DNA from: Candidatus Omnitrophota bacterium
GTDB taxonomy: Bacteria; Omnitrophota; Gorgyraeia; Tantalellales; Tantalellaceae
Direction of reading: 5' to 3'
Assembly: GCA_024277375.1 (NCBI GenBank)
Contig: JAJRVD010000017.1
Location: forward strand, 1 to 36,486
DNA: 36,486 nucleotides
The notes beneath the pieces were generated by a model that searched no databases, was not told the origin of the DNA, and saw only the letters and a program-made list of their open reading frames with translations. Positions 8,658 through 18,995 of the stretch are shown here, one piece after another. The position numbers and the translations under genes were made by a program. The stretch's first letter is position 1; each line of letters starts with the position of its first letter.

Positions 8658-11291
8658 ATGAACAAAAAAACTGAAAATTTTTACTTGATCGACGGCAACG
8701 CGCTATGTTATCGAAGCTATTATGCCATACGGGAACTTTCAAACTCCAGGGGGATGCCTACGAACGCTATCCTTGGATTTTTGAATATATTAAGAAAGCT
8801 TATTCGTGAATATGATCCTGATATGCTGGCGGTTGTTTTTGATACTCCCGCGCCTACAGAGCGGCACAAAAAATACGAGGCTTACAAGATCCATCGTAAG
8901 CCTATGCCGGATGACCTGATAGATCAAATGCCTAAGATAAAGGAAGTGGTCGATGCTTACAATATCCCAATGTATGAACTTGATGGATACGAGGCTGACG
9001 ACATAATAGCTACCCTTGCCGAATGTGCCTCGAGGAAGGGGATCAATGTAACGATAGTTACAAGCGATAAGGACGCGATGCAGCTTGTGGGTGGAAACAT
9101 CAAGGTTTTAAGTTCTTCGTTCGCGGGAGATAAGCTATATGGTGCTGATGATGTTAAAAAGAAATATGGTGTTGGACCCGAGCAGATGGTTGACATGATG
9201 GCGCTTATGGGGGATTCTAGCGATAATGTCCCCGGGGTTAATGGCGTTGGCATGGTTACCGCGGGAAAACTTGTCGCGAAATATGGAAGTGTTCAGGAGA
9301 TCTACAAAAATATAGAAGATATCGGTTCGGTGTCGCTAAAGAAAAAACTGATCGAAGGAAAAGAAATGGCGGAGCTTAGTCGTGAACTTATTCTTCTGAA
9401 TATGAATGTCCCGGTTAAATTTGACTTAGATGAAGTTTGCTTGAAAGAACCGGATACTGAAAGGTTGTCGGAATTATACAAAAAATTCGAATTCAATAAA
9501 TTGCTACGGGAGATAACCCCGAAAAAAGAGCAAAAAGAGGGCGTTTACACTGTTGAGAGAGATGAAACAAATGTTGAAAAAATACTAAGTTCGATCGTGA
9601 AGAAAAAACTGGTTTCACTTCGCGTTGTTTCTTCCTCCGATGGGGAGGAAATAAATGGGATTTCGTTCTCTATCAAGGAGGGGGAAGCGAGCTTTATTCC
9701 TTTTGAGAGAGCCAGAGACCAGATCAAAGAGCTTTTGGCTGACGCAACGGTAGTTAAGATAGGATATGACACAAAAAAAGATATACGGACGCTTTCTCTT
9801 CACAATATTGTGATGAAAGGCGAGATCTTTGACGTGATGATAGCGGACTACCTGATAGATCCGGCTCGTCCGAAATATGAGCTGGCCGACATCGCGATGA
9901 GACAGCTGGAATATAATCTTGAGGGAACGGGAGCTGCCGGCTGGGACGGTATTGGCCAGGGAACCATGGATTTTACGGGAGAGAATTCGTTTAAAGCCGA
10001 ATGTGAACAAAGCGATATTACGCTACGGCTTTTTAATTCGATGTCGCCTATACTTAAAACAAAGAAGCTTGATGGTCTTTTTTATGACGTAGAAATGCCG
10101 CTGGTTCGCGTTTTGGCTGATATGGAGGATGAAGGAGTAGGAGTTGATGTAGTCACACTCCGGAAGATGTCACGGGAGATAGAGGAAAGACTGAAAGAAG
10201 CTACAAAAGTGATCTATACTTTGGCTGGGGAGGAATTTAATATAAATTCCCCCAAACAACTTCAGGGCATTCTTTTTGATAAGATGAACATGCCGATCTT
10301 GAAGAAGACAAAGACCGGGCCCTCAACCGATGAATCGGTCTTGCGTAGACTTGCCGTAAAGAATGAATTGCCGCGCGAGATCTTGACATATCGCGCCATG
10401 AACAAATTGAAGACCGGATATTACGATTCGATTCTCACGCTTGTGGATCCCTCGACCAAAAAAGTACATGCTAATTTCAATCAGGCTGTTACGGCCACGG
10501 GAAGGCTTTCTTCCAGCGAGCCGAATTTGCAAAATATTCCGATAAAAACGCCCATGGGCAAAGAGATCCGGCGTGTTTTCGTCCCTTCGAAAAAAGATGA
10601 TCTTTTGCTGGCAGCCGATTATTCTCAGGTGGAGCTAAGGATACTCGCGCATCTTGCCGCTGACAAAACGCTGATCGAAGCGTTCAAAAAAGAAGAAGAT
10701 ATCCATTGTCTTACGGCGTCTTTGATGTTTGATTGTGACCTTTCCGCGGTAACGGAAGAAATGAGAAGTAACGCCAAGACGGTTAATTTCGGAATAATTT
10801 ATGGGATGAGTTCTTTTGGATTGGCTAAGGAGCTTGGGGTGCGAGTTGAAGAAGCGCAACGATTTATAGACGCTTATTTTGAGAGGTATGACGGAGTAAA
10901 AGTTTTCATCTCTGAGACGATCGAAAAAGCGAAAAAGGATGGATTTGTAACTACATTGCTTAATAGAAGACGTTATGTTCCTGAGCTAAAGAGCAAAAAT
11001 GAGAGGGTGCGGGGGTTTGCCGAGAGAGTGGCGGTCAATACGCCCGTTCAAGGCACCGCGGCGGATCTTATAAAGCTAGCAATGATAGATGCTCATGAAA
11101 AGTTTAGAAACACCGATGTGAAAATGATCATTCAAGTACACGACGAACTGGTTTTCACTGTTCCTAAAAATTCATTAAAGAAGACAGTGAAAGACGTGAG
11201 GGGAATTATGGAAGGTGTTATAAAGCTGAAGGTGCCGCTTAAGGTAGATATAGCGTGCGGTAATAATTGGCTGAACATGGAGGAAGTATGA
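8658..11291 (+). CDS. polA: DNA polymerase I
   Basis: 5' nuclease domain, 3'-5' exonuclease-like domain and polymerase domain (RRVFVPSKKDDLLLAADYSQVELRILAHLA, QVHDELVF). Confidence 0.97.
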   Translation: MNKKTENFYLIDGNALCYRSYYAIRELSNSRGMPTNAILGFLNILRKLIREYDPDMLAVVFDTPAPTERHKKYEAYKIHRKPMPDDLIDQMPKIKEVVDAYNIPMYELDGYEADDIIATLAECASRKGINVTIVTSDKDAMQLVGGNIKVLSSSFAGDKLYGADDVKKKYGVGPEQMVDMMALMGDSSDNVPGVNGVGMVTAGKLVAKYGSVQEIYKNIEDIGSVSLKKKLIEGKEMAELSRELILLNMNVPVKFDLDEVCLKEPDTERLSELYKKFEFNKLLREITPKKEQKEGVYTVERDETNVEKILSSIVKKKLVSLRVVSSSDGEEINGISFSIKEGEASFIPFERARDQIKELLADATVVKIGYDTKKDIRTLSLHNIVMKGEIFDVMIADYLIDPARPKYELADIAMRQLEYNLEGTGAAGWDGIGQGTMDFTGENSFKAECEQSDITLRLFNSMSPILKTKKLDGLFYDVEMPLVRVLADMEDEGVGVDVVTLRKMSREIEERLKEATKVIYTLAGEEFNINSPKQLQGILFDKMNMPILKKTKTGPSTDESVLRRLAVKNELPREILTYRAMNKLKTGYYDSILTLVDPSTKKVHANFNQAVTATGRLSSSEPNLQNIPIKTPMGKEIRRVFVPSKKDDLLLAADYSQVELRILAHLAADKTLIEAFKKEEDIHCLTASLMFDCDLSAVTEEMRSNAKTVNFGIIYGMSSFGLAKELGVRVEEAQRFIDAYFERYDGVKVFISETIEKAKKDGFVTTLLNRRRYVPELKSKNERVRGFAERVAVNTPVQGTAADLIKLAMIDAHEKFRNTDVKMIIQVHDELVFTVPKNSLKKTVKDVRGIMEGVIKLKVPLKVDIACGNNWLNMEEV

Positions 11292-11884
11292 TCATCGGTG
11301 TTACCGGCGGGCTTGCTTCCGGGAAGACTACCGTAACGGATATGTTTGTCGCCAAGGGCGCGCTAAAAATAGACGCCGATGAGATCGCGCATGATCTCTT
11401 GAGAAAAAATGAAAAGATCCGTCGGGAAGTTCTGGATACCTTCGGGGATGAGATCCTCTCTGGCGGACAAATCGACCGCGGAAAATTGGCGAAAGAGACA
11501 TTTTCGGACAAAAATAATCTTAAAAAGCTTTGCGGTATAATGCACCCCGAAATTATACGGATCATTAAAGAGAGGGTTGGAGCTGCCGCCAAGAGCGTTG
11601 TCATCATTGACGCTCCACTTTTAGTAGAGGTGGGGTTGCATGAGTTTGTTGATATGGTAATTGTTGTTACTGCTAATCGCCAGACGCAGTTAAAAAGGGC
11701 GATCGAACGCGGAATTTCAAAAGAGGAAGGGATAAGTATTATGGACAACCAGCTTCCTTTGGCCGAAAAAGCAAAGATCGCCGATTATGTTATAGATAAC
11801 GAAACTGATATGGAAGAAACAAAAGAAGGAGTAGAGAGGATATGGCAAAAAATACAAAAAGAGAAACCGTCAGAAAAGAACTAG
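11288..11884 (+). CDS. coaE: Dephospho-CoA kinase
   Basis: [21 protein letters not shown]-loop; ATGA overlap with polA; start at 11288 preferred over 11267. Confidence 0.93.
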   Translation: MIIGVTGGLASGKTTVTDMFVAKGALKIDADEIAHDLLRKNEKIRREVLDTFGDEILSGGQIDRGKLAKETFSDKNNLKKLCGIMHPEIIRIIKERVGAAAKSVVIIDAPLLVEVGLHEFVDMVIVVTANRQTQLKRAIERGISKEEGISIMDNQLPLAEKAKIADYVIDNETDMEETKEGVERIWQKIQKEKPSEKN

Positions 11885-13131
11885 ACATTGTAAAACTTAA
11901 GAACATGAAGATCGCCGAGTTGTTGGAGCTTGGAAAAAAACTGAAGATCGAAGGGATCAGTGGGATGAAGAAACATGATCTTATCTTCAGTGTGCTTCAG
12001 GCCAAGATCGAGAAAAATGGGTGTGCCTATGGAGAAGGTGTTCTTGAGGTCCTTGAAGACGGATTTGGTTTCCTCAGGAGCCCGGACTACAGTTATCTCC
12101 CGTGTCCGGATGATATTTATGTCTCCCCCTCCCAGATCAGAAGGTTTAATTTAAAAACAGGAGACACTGTAAGTGGACAGGTACGTCCTCCGAAGGAAGG
12201 GGAAAGATATTTCGCGCTTTTAAAGGTGGAGGCGGTTAATTGTGAGAATCCTGAAGTGACTAAAAATAAAACACTTTTTTCAAATCTTACGGCGCTGTAC
12301 CCTGATGAAAGGTTCAATCTGGGTGGGGATCCGGACGATGTATCAATGCGCATAATGGATCTGTTGACCCCGATAGGGAAAGGTCAGAGAGGTATGATAG
12401 TTGCTCCGCCTTATAGCGGGAAGACTGTCTTTCTTCAGAAAATAGCCAATAGTATTACCACGAGCCATCCGGAAGTAAAGGTTATTATACTTCTGATAGA
12501 TGAGAGACCGGAAGAAGTTACTGATATGAAGCGGTCGGTAAATGCCGAAGTTGTTAGTTCTACTTTTGACGAGCAGGCGACACGACATACTCAGGTTGCC
12601 GAAATGGTTATAGCTAAAGCGAAACGACTTGTAGAGCATAGATATGACGTTGTTATTCTTTTGGATTCAATAACCCGGCTGGCAAGAGCATATAATACTG
12701 TTGTGCCTCATTCGGGTAAGATACTTTCCGGTGGAGTAGACGCGAACGCGCTTCACAAGCCTAAGAGGTTTTTTGGTGCCGCGCGTAATGTTGAAGAGGG
12801 AGGAAGCCTTACGATCCTTGCTACAGCCCTTGTTGATACCGGTAGCCGTATGGACGAGGTTATATTTGAGGAGTTTAAAGGTACCGGCAACATGGAGATA
12901 CAGCTCGACCGGTCTCTTTTTCAGCGCAGAATATTTCCGGCTATTGATATTAAAAGGTCTAACACCAGAAAGGAAGATCTTTTGGTCGAAGCAGATGAGC
13001 TGAAGAAGATATGGCTTATGCGTAAGGTTTTAAGTGATCTTGATTCGGCAGAGGCTATGCAATTGTTGATAAGCAGGATAAAAAAGTCAAAAACGAACTC
13101 AGAATTTCTGCAGAATATGAATAAGGGGTGA
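11842..13131 (+). CDS. rho: Transcription termination factor Rho
   Basis: [67 protein letters not shown]. Confidence 0.97.
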   Translation: MAKNTKRETVRKELDIVKLKNMKIAELLELGKKLKIEGISGMKKHDLIFSVLQAKIEKNGCAYGEGVLEVLEDGFGFLRSPDYSYLPCPDDIYVSPSQIRRFNLKTGDTVSGQVRPPKEGERYFALLKVEAVNCENPEVTKNKTLFSNLTALYPDERFNLGGDPDDVSMRIMDLLTPIGKGQRGMIVAPPYSGKTVFLQKIANSITTSHPEVKVIILLIDERPEEVTDMKRSVNAEVVSSTFDEQATRHTQVAEMVIAKAKRLVEHRYDVVILLDSITRLARAYNTVVPHSGKILSGGVDANALHKPKRFFGAARNVEEGGSLTILATALVDTGSRMDEVIFEEFKGTGNMEIQLDRSLFQRRIFPAIDIKRSNTRKEDLLVEADELKKIWLMRKVLSDLDSAEAMQLLISRIKKSKTNSEFLQNMNKG

Positions 13132-13167
13132 GCTCGGGTATTTGAAAAAGTCCCCCACTCAAACATG

Positions 13168-13229
13168 CGGAGAAAGTGGGGACTGTTCCAAGCGGCGAAG
13201 CCGCGAGTGGACTGTCCCCACTTTCTCCG
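13168..13229. repeat. Long hairpin, family B: 16-bp perfect stem with conserved loop
   Basis: CGGAGAAAGTGGGGAC / GTCCCCACTTTCTCCG, with inner GCGGC-GAA-GCCGC. Confidence 0.85.
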
Positions 13230-13253
13230 AATATCCTCGCTTGTATGTAGATG

Positions 13254-13278
13254 AAACGGGGTTTTGGCCCGTTTTTTT
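13254..13278 (+). terminator. Intrinsic terminator
   Basis: AAACGGG-GTTTTGG-CCCGTTTTTTT. Confidence 0.75.
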
Positions 13279-13308
13279 GTATATATACAAGCTCCTCGCA
13301 CATTTTCC

Positions 13309-13336
13309 TTGCCATTATCAGGATTGTATGTATAAT
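13309..13336 (+). promoter_or_regulatory. Sigma70-type promoter candidate upstream of rpmE
   Basis: TTGCCA - 16 nt - TATAAT. Confidence 0.6.
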
Positions 13337-13388
13337 AGAGGTTCGATTTATAAGATATTTAGTTTCAGGTAGTTACAAGGAGGACACA

Positions 13389-13676
13389 GTGAAAGAAGGA
13401 ATACATCCAAAATATCAGGATTGTACGATTGTTTGCGTATGTGGAAATACTGTACATACAAAGGCTTGCAAAGAAAATATTCATGTGGAAATATGTTCCA
13501 AATGCCACCCGTATTACACCGGTAAGCAGAAGCTTGTTGACTCCGCGGGAAGGGTAGAACGTTTCCAGACTCGTTATGCAAAGAAAAAGAGCGAGTCGAA
13601 AAGTGAGCCTGTTCAAGAAGTAGAGAAGGAAAAGGAAGCACCTCAGGAAAAAACTGAGGATAAAGGTACAGAATAA
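13389..13676 (+). CDS. rpmE: Ribosomal protein bL31 (cysteine-containing type) with a charged C-terminal extension
   Basis: GTG start after [34 protein letters not shown]...[25 protein letters not shown]. Confidence 0.93.
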   Translation: MKEGIHPKYQDCTIVCVCGNTVHTKACKENIHVEICSKCHPYYTGKQKLVDSAGRVERFQTRYAKKKSESKSEPVQEVEKEKEAPQEKTEDKGTE

Positions 13677-13704
13677 GGGCCAAAAGCACGCTTTTTAATT
13701 TATG

Positions 13705-13757
13705 GATTCCCGTTTTCCTGGGAGTGATGGCATCATCGATACAGGAAAGCGGGAATC
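13705..13757. repeat. Imperfect 16-bp hairpin between rpmE and prfA
   Basis: GATTCCCGTTTTCCTG / CAGGAAAGCGGGAATC, with one G-U-compatible mismatch. Confidence 0.75.
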
Positions 13758-13790
13758 TGTTTAATATGTTTAGCAGGATTATACGCGACA

Positions 13791-14864
13791 ATGTTTGAAA
13801 GACTTAAGCAAAAACAGCGGAAGTACATGGAGTTAGAGAAGGAGCTTTCGTCTCCGGAAGTAGTCTCCAATAGGGAGCAGTTTGCTCTGAAGTCCAAAGA
13901 ATACGCGGATCTCAGGGAAATCGTCGCGGAGTACACCAGGTACCGGGATCTGGAGGCTGAAAAAGAGTCCCTCGAGGAACTTATTGAGACGGAAGGCGAG
14001 AAGAGCGAATATTCTATGCTCGCGAAAAAAGAATTGGAAGAAATTCTTGAAGCGATAGACAAGAAAAGAGAAAAGCTTGAAGAATTACTGCTCGACGGAG
14101 AAGATGAGTCAAGCAACCGTAATGTTATAATGGAGGTAAGGGCCGGGACCGGTGGTCTGGAAGCGGCGCTTTTCGCGGCAGATCTTTATAAGATGTATAC
14201 AAAATACGTTGTCGAAAAAGGCTGGAAAACCTCTTTGATAAGTTTAAATGAATCCGAATTGGGCGGGATCAAGGAAGTTATCTTTTCTATCGAAGGACGA
14301 GGAGCATATAAATTCCTTAAGCTGGAAATGGGGACACATAGGGTGCAGCGTGTACCCGAGACGGAGGCAAGTGGAAGGATACATACATCCGCGGCTACAG
14401 TCGCTGTTTTGCCGGAAGCGGAAGATGTTGAGGTAAACATAAACCCGCAGGATCTGAAGATAGACACTTATAGATCAAGTGGCGCCGGTGGTCAGCATGT
14501 TAATGTTACGGATTCAGCGGTACGTATTACACATTTGCCGACGGGTGTTGTCGTCAGTTGCCAGGATGAGCGCAGCCAACACAAAAATAAGACAAAAGCC
14601 ATGCGTGTGATGAAGGCGCGTATCCTGGAGAAGCAAAAAGAAGATCAGCAAAAAGAAAGATCTGAGCAACGCAAGGAGCAGGTAGGAAGTGGTGACCGCT
14701 CGGAGAAAATACGAACATATAATTTTCCGGAGAATAGGGTTACGGACCACAGGATAAACTTGACAGTGTATAATCTGGCTAATATTCTGGAGGGCGATCT
14801 TAGCAGTTTTATAGAGGCTCTGCTCGCCGCGGATAGAAAGCTTAAGCTGGCGGGGAAACAATGA
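13791..14864 (+). CDS. prfA: Peptide chain release factor 1
   Basis: [25 protein letters not shown] (GGQ motif). Confidence 0.97.
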   Translation: MFERLKQKQRKYMELEKELSSPEVVSNREQFALKSKEYADLREIVAEYTRYRDLEAEKESLEELIETEGEKSEYSMLAKKELEEILEAIDKKREKLEELLLDGEDESSNRNVIMEVRAGTGGLEAALFAADLYKMYTKYVVEKGWKTSLISLNESELGGIKEVIFSIEGRGAYKFLKLEMGTHRVQRVPETEASGRIHTSAATVAVLPEAEDVEVNINPQDLKIDTYRSSGAGGQHVNVTDSAVRITHLPTGVVVSCQDERSQHKNKTKAMRVMKARILEKQKEDQQKERSEQRKEQVGSGDRSEKIRTYNFPENRVTDHRINLTVYNLANILEGDLSSFIEALLAADRKLKLAGKQ

Positions 14865-15541
14865 CAGAATTTTTAGATCCTGTGCCCCCTCAGTACCGGG
14901 AAGGTAAAACGAATTTTATGGGGATGGAGATCGCGGTTGATCCCAGGGTCCTTATCCCACGTCCGGAGACCGAACTTTTAGTAGAAGTCGTTTTCAAATT
15001 GTGTCGCGAGAAAGCGTGGGACACTCCACTGATCCTTGATATTTGTACGGGAAGCGGCGCTGTATCTCTTGGGTTAACAAAGGTGATGGCTGATTGCGAG
15101 ATGATCGGATCGGATATATCCGAAGACGCTTTGGATGTAGCCAAGACAAATGTAGAGAACTTAGGTCAGAGAGATCGGGTGAGACTGGTCCGGTCTGATA
15201 TGTTTGAGGTTTTTCGGGATGAAGAGAAAAAGCTTTTTGACGCGATCGTTTCGAATCCACCGTATGTTTCAGAAGATGATTATCCGGATTTAGACGAGTG
15301 GGTAAAGGCGGAGCCGATGATAGCTCTTCATGGCGGTGTAGAGGGAATGGAATATCTGAACATTCTCGTGTCAGAAGGTAAAGAGCATCTTAAAGATGGT
15401 GGTTTTATAGCCCTCGAGGTGGGCTACGACCAATCAGAGAAAGTAAAAACGCTTTTTGAAAAATTTGGATTTGAAGACATTAAGGGCTTTCGAGATTTTA
15501 ACGGGTATGATCGTGTTATTGTAGGGTGGAAGCATGGATAA
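14861..15541 (+). CDS. prmC: PrmC-like release factor glutamine methyltransferase, apparently lacking the N-terminal helical domain
   Basis: [43 protein letters not shown] overlap with prfA. Confidence 0.9.
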   Translation: MTEFLDPVPPQYREGKTNFMGMEIAVDPRVLIPRPETELLVEVVFKLCREKAWDTPLILDICTGSGAVSLGLTKVMADCEMIGSDISEDALDVAKTNVENLGQRDRVRLVRSDMFEVFRDEEKKLFDAIVSNPPYVSEDDYPDLDEWVKAEPMIALHGGVEGMEYLNILVSEGKEHLKDGGFIALEVGYDQSEKVKTLFEKFGFEDIKGFRDFNGYDRVIVGWKHG

Positions 15542-16799
15542 ACTTCTGGTAGAAGGTGGTAGGGTTTTGTCGGGCACGGTGAGCATTAGTGGCGCTAAGA
15601 ATGCTTGTTTGCCGATATTAGCGGCAACCCTTTTGACCGAAGAGGAATGCACCGTTAACAATGTTCCTGATCTTAAGGATGTCGCGACAATGGTGGAGAT
15701 CTTATCCTCCTTGGGGCGGGATGCGGAGAAAGTTGACGGTGTGGTAAAAGTAGCTTCGGGATCCATATCGGATATAACCGCGTCATACGATCTTGTAAGC
15801 ACTATGCGCGCGTCAATAACGGTTTTAGGGCCCCTCTTGGCAAAGTACGGAGAGGCTAAAGTATCTTTCCCCGGTGGTTGTGTAATAGGTCCGAGACCTA
15901 TAGATCTGCATCTTAAAGGGCTTCGAGCGTTAGGGGCGGAGATACGCATAGAAAAAGGATATATCGTCGCTTCAGCTAGGAAGTTGAAGGGAACGAGGGT
16001 GTATCTCGGCGGGCATTTTGGCTCAAGTGTTCTGGCTACAGCGAATACACTTATGGCCGCGGTTTTGGCGGAAGGTGAGACCTTGATAGAAAACGCCGCT
16101 TGTGAACCTGAAGTTAAGGATCTGGCGGATTTTCTTATCTCGATGGGCGCTGATATTTCGGGAGAGGGAACTCCCACTATAAATGTGCGAGGAGTTAACG
16201 AATTGAAAGGTGCCACACATTCGGTTATTGCCGATAGGATCGAAGCGGGTACATACATGATCGGGGCTGTTATTACCGGAGGTAACATTTTCCTGGAAGG
16301 CGCGGTGCCGGAGCATAATGTTGCTTTGATAGATAAGCTCGGGGAGTGTGGAGGGATGGTTTCCGAGCGTGACGGAGGATTGGAAGTTACCGTTCATAGA
16401 GGAAGAAGACCCGCTACGGATGTTACGACACTTACTTATCCGGGGTTCCCGACGGATCTGCAGGCGCAAATGATGAGTTTGGGTGCTGTAAGCGAAGGGA
16501 TAAGTGTTATAACGGAAAAAATATACCCGGAAAGGTTTATACACATAAGTGAACTGAACCGTATGGGAGCGGATATAATTTTGGAAGGGCCGACAGCTAT
16601 TGTAAAGGGCGTAAAAAAACTTAGCGGTGCGCGGGTAATGGCGTCAGATCTAAGGGCATCAGCCGCTCTGGTTTTGGCGGGGCTTGTTGCTGATGGATGC
16701 ACGGAGATATCCAGGGTTTATCATCTGGATAGAGGATATGAAAATCTTGAACAAAAACTTTCTGCTGTAGGAGCGAAAGTGTGGAGAGAGAAAGAATAG
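15534..16799 (+). CDS. murA: UDP-N-acetylglucosamine 1-carboxyvinyltransferase
   Basis: [37 protein letters not shown]... Confidence 0.96.
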   Translation: MDKLLVEGGRVLSGTVSISGAKNACLPILAATLLTEEECTVNNVPDLKDVATMVEILSSLGRDAEKVDGVVKVASGSISDITASYDLVSTMRASITVLGPLLAKYGEAKVSFPGGCVIGPRPIDLHLKGLRALGAEIRIEKGYIVASARKLKGTRVYLGGHFGSSVLATANTLMAAVLAEGETLIENAACEPEVKDLADFLISMGADISGEGTPTINVRGVNELKGATHSVIADRIEAGTYMIGAVITGGNIFLEGAVPEHNVALIDKLGECGGMVSERDGGLEVTVHRGRRPATDVTTLTYPGFPTDLQAQMMSLGAVSEGISVITEKIYPERFIHISELNRMGADIILEGPTAIVKGVKKLSGARVMASDLRASAALVLAGLVADGCTEISRVYHLDRGYENLEQKLSAVGAKVWREKE

Positions 16800-16811
16800 G
16801 AGGAGAGAAGA

Positions 16812-17051
16812 ATGTCAGTTGTATTGAGAATGAAACTGTTTGGTACGAAAAAGAAGCCCTTTTATCGGATATGCGCAATGACAAAGTCAAAAAAGCGAGA
16901 CGGTAAAGCACTGGAAGAGCTAGGTCATTACGATCCTAAGAAAGGTAAAGACTCTATTGCTCTGGACAGAGAAAGAGTGGAGTATTGGCTGAAGAACGGC
17001 GCAACGCCAAGCCCGACGGTAAAAGATATTCTTAAGAGGCTTGAGATATAG
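16812..17051 (+). CDS. rpsP: Ribosomal protein bS16
   Basis: VVLRMKLFGTKKKPFYRICAMTKSKKRDGKALEELGHYDPKK. Confidence 0.96.
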   Translation: MSVVLRMKLFGTKKKPFYRICAMTKSKKRDGKALEELGHYDPKKGKDSIALDRERVEYWLKNGATPSPTVKDILKRLEI

Positions 17052-17077
17052 TTTGTAAAGAAGTCGGAAGCGGAATT

Positions 17078-17764
17078 ATGAAGATTGATATCTTGACGCT
17101 TTTTCCGGATATGTTCAAAGGGGTCTTTGGCGAATCAATGGTCAAGATCGCCCGCGAAAAAGGTCTGGTGGAGGTGGGGTTCCATAATATTAGAGACTGG
17201 ACCCATGATCGCCATCGGAGTGCTGATGATAAGCCTTACGGGGGTGGTCCGGGGATGGTCATGAAGGTAGAGCCGGTGGACAGGGCGCTTAGTGAACTCA
17301 AAGAAAAAGCGCGAGGATCGAGTGACCCTGAAGTTATATTGCTTACACCGCAGGGGGATCCGTTTACGCAAAAGAGAGCTCAAGGTCTTTCAACTTGCGA
17401 ACATTTGATCTTTGTGTGTGGGCATTATGAGGGTTTTGATGAGAGGATCAGAAGCCTTGTGGATATGGAGATATCAATAGGCGATTACATTCTTACCTGT
17501 GGAGAAATACCGGCTATGGCTGTTTGTGACGCGATCATACGCCTTATCCCGGGAGTGTTAGGCTCGGAAGAATGCCTTCAGGAGGAATCTTTCCAGGATG
17601 GTTTTCTGGAATATCCTCAGTATACGCGACCGGCAGAATATAAGAATATGTATGTACCTGAAGTTCTTTTATGCGGTGACCCGAAAAAGATCAATGATTG
17701 GCGCAAAACTCAAGCACTTGAGAGAACTCAGGCAAGAAGACCTGATTTAGTAGATAATAAGTGA
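17078..17764 (+). CDS. trmD: tRNA (guanine37-N1)-methyltransferase
   Basis: MKIDILTLFPDMFKGVFGESMVKIAREKG...DDKPYGGGPGMVM. Confidence 0.97.
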   Translation: MKIDILTLFPDMFKGVFGESMVKIAREKGLVEVGFHNIRDWTHDRHRSADDKPYGGGPGMVMKVEPVDRALSELKEKARGSSDPEVILLTPQGDPFTQKRAQGLSTCEHLIFVCGHYEGFDERIRSLVDMEISIGDYILTCGEIPAMAVCDAIIRLIPGVLGSEECLQEESFQDGFLEYPQYTRPAEYKNMYVPEVLLCGDPKKINDWRKTQALERTQARRPDLVDNK

Positions 17765-17778
17765 GGTAGAAAGGATCC

Positions 17779-17964
17779 TGCAAAATGGAACTTTCGTCAT
17801 TCGGGCTGTGTCGTAATTCGTTTTGCGTATGGCGAATACAATGTATTGGCGGATGGCCGCATAAAATATATTGTAGGGGTTCGATTTATCGAACCCGATA
17901 TAAAGGGCTTGATGAATCAAGCCCCTACATTATGACAAGCTGATTGAAAAAATAGCGTTTTGCA
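17779..17964 (+). mobile_element. MITE-like element, full copy with an internal partial duplication
   Basis: TGCAAAATGGAACTTTCGTC...TAGCGTTTTGCA; contains ...GCGTATGGCGAATACAATGTATTGGCGGATGGCCGCATAAAATATATTG... Confidence 0.9.
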
Positions 17965-17997
17965 TGAGTCTAAGAGACAGGAAAGTAAGGAGGATAC

Positions 17998-18363
17998 ATG
18001 AACAAGTTACAAGAATTCGAGAAAAAGCAACAAAAAGAAACTATCCCGCAATTTGACATCGGGGATACGGTTGACGTTCATTTTCGTATTAAGGAAGAGA
18101 ATAAGACCAGGGTACAGGTTTTCAGCGGGATAGTTATCGGCAGAAAAGGATCTGGTGTGCGCGAAACATTTAATGTCAGACGTATTTCGCATGGCGAAGG
18201 CGTTGAGCGTATTTTCCCTATTCAGTCGCCTCTGATCGAAAAAGTCAATATTAAAAAACGCGGAAAAGTAAGGCGTGCCAAATTGTACTATTTGCGTGAT
18301 AAGAAGGGTAAGAAAGCGACTAAAGTTAAAGAAAAAGTTGAGAAGAGAAAAGAAGAACAATAA
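17998..18363 (+). CDS. rplS: Ribosomal protein bL19
   Basis: PQFDIGDTVDVHFRIKEENKTRVQVFSGIVIGRKGSGVRETFNVRRIS. Confidence 0.96.
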   Translation: MNKLQEFEKKQQKETIPQFDIGDTVDVHFRIKEENKTRVQVFSGIVIGRKGSGVRETFNVRRISHGEGVERIFPIQSPLIEKVNIKKRGKVRRAKLYYLRDKKGKKATKVKEKVEKRKEEQ

Positions 18364-18376
18364 GGTTGATACCTTA

Positions 18377-18970
18377 TTGTTCGAAAATAAAGCGCTGGGT
18401 GCCGGATACACTGTTGTTGCCGGTATTGACGAAGCCGGCAGGGGCCCATTGGCCGGGCCGGTGGTCGCTGGCGCTGTTGTAATTCGTGACAATGCTTTTA
18501 CTGAACGAATAGATGATTCTAAGAAACTTACCGAGAGGATGAGAGAAAAGGCGTTTCTTGATATATTGAAACGCTGTGATGTGGGCATAGGCGTTGTAAG
18601 TGTGGAGGACATAGATAGGATAAACATTTTTAACGCCACACTGGAAGCCATGAAGCGGGCGATAGAGGAGCTAAACGCGACGCCTGATTATCTATTGATC
18701 GATGGCAAAATGGATATACATGTTCCACAACCTAAGCGCTTTTTGACGAGGGGAGAGAGTTTAAGCGTTTCGATCGCGGCGGCGTCTATTGTCGCGAAGG
18801 TGTTCAGGGATCGATTGATGTTGGATATTGATAAGGAATACCCACTCTACAAATTCGCGAAACATAAAGGCTACGGAACAAAAGAACATTTTGAAGCTAT
18901 TCGAGCACACGGCCTTTGTCCTGCCCACCGAAGGACATTTGGCCCTTTTGGAGATCTGAAAAAGCATTAA
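18377..18970 (+). CDS. rnhB: Ribonuclease HII
   Basis: VVAGIDEAGRGPLAGPVVAGAVVI. The supplied ORF starts at 18275 inside rplS; an in-frame TTG at 18377 is a plausible alternative start, but the true start is uncertain. Confidence 0.85.
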   Translation: MFENKALGAGYTVVAGIDEAGRGPLAGPVVAGAVVIRDNAFTERIDDSKKLTERMREKAFLDILKRCDVGIGVVSVEDIDRINIFNATLEAMKRAIEELNATPDYLLIDGKMDIHVPQPKRFLTRGESLSVSIAAASIVAKVFRDRLMLDIDKEYPLYKFAKHKGYGTKEHFEAIRAHGLCPAHRRTFGPFGDLKKH

Positions 18971-18995
18971 CAGAACACGACAATAAGGAGTAATT

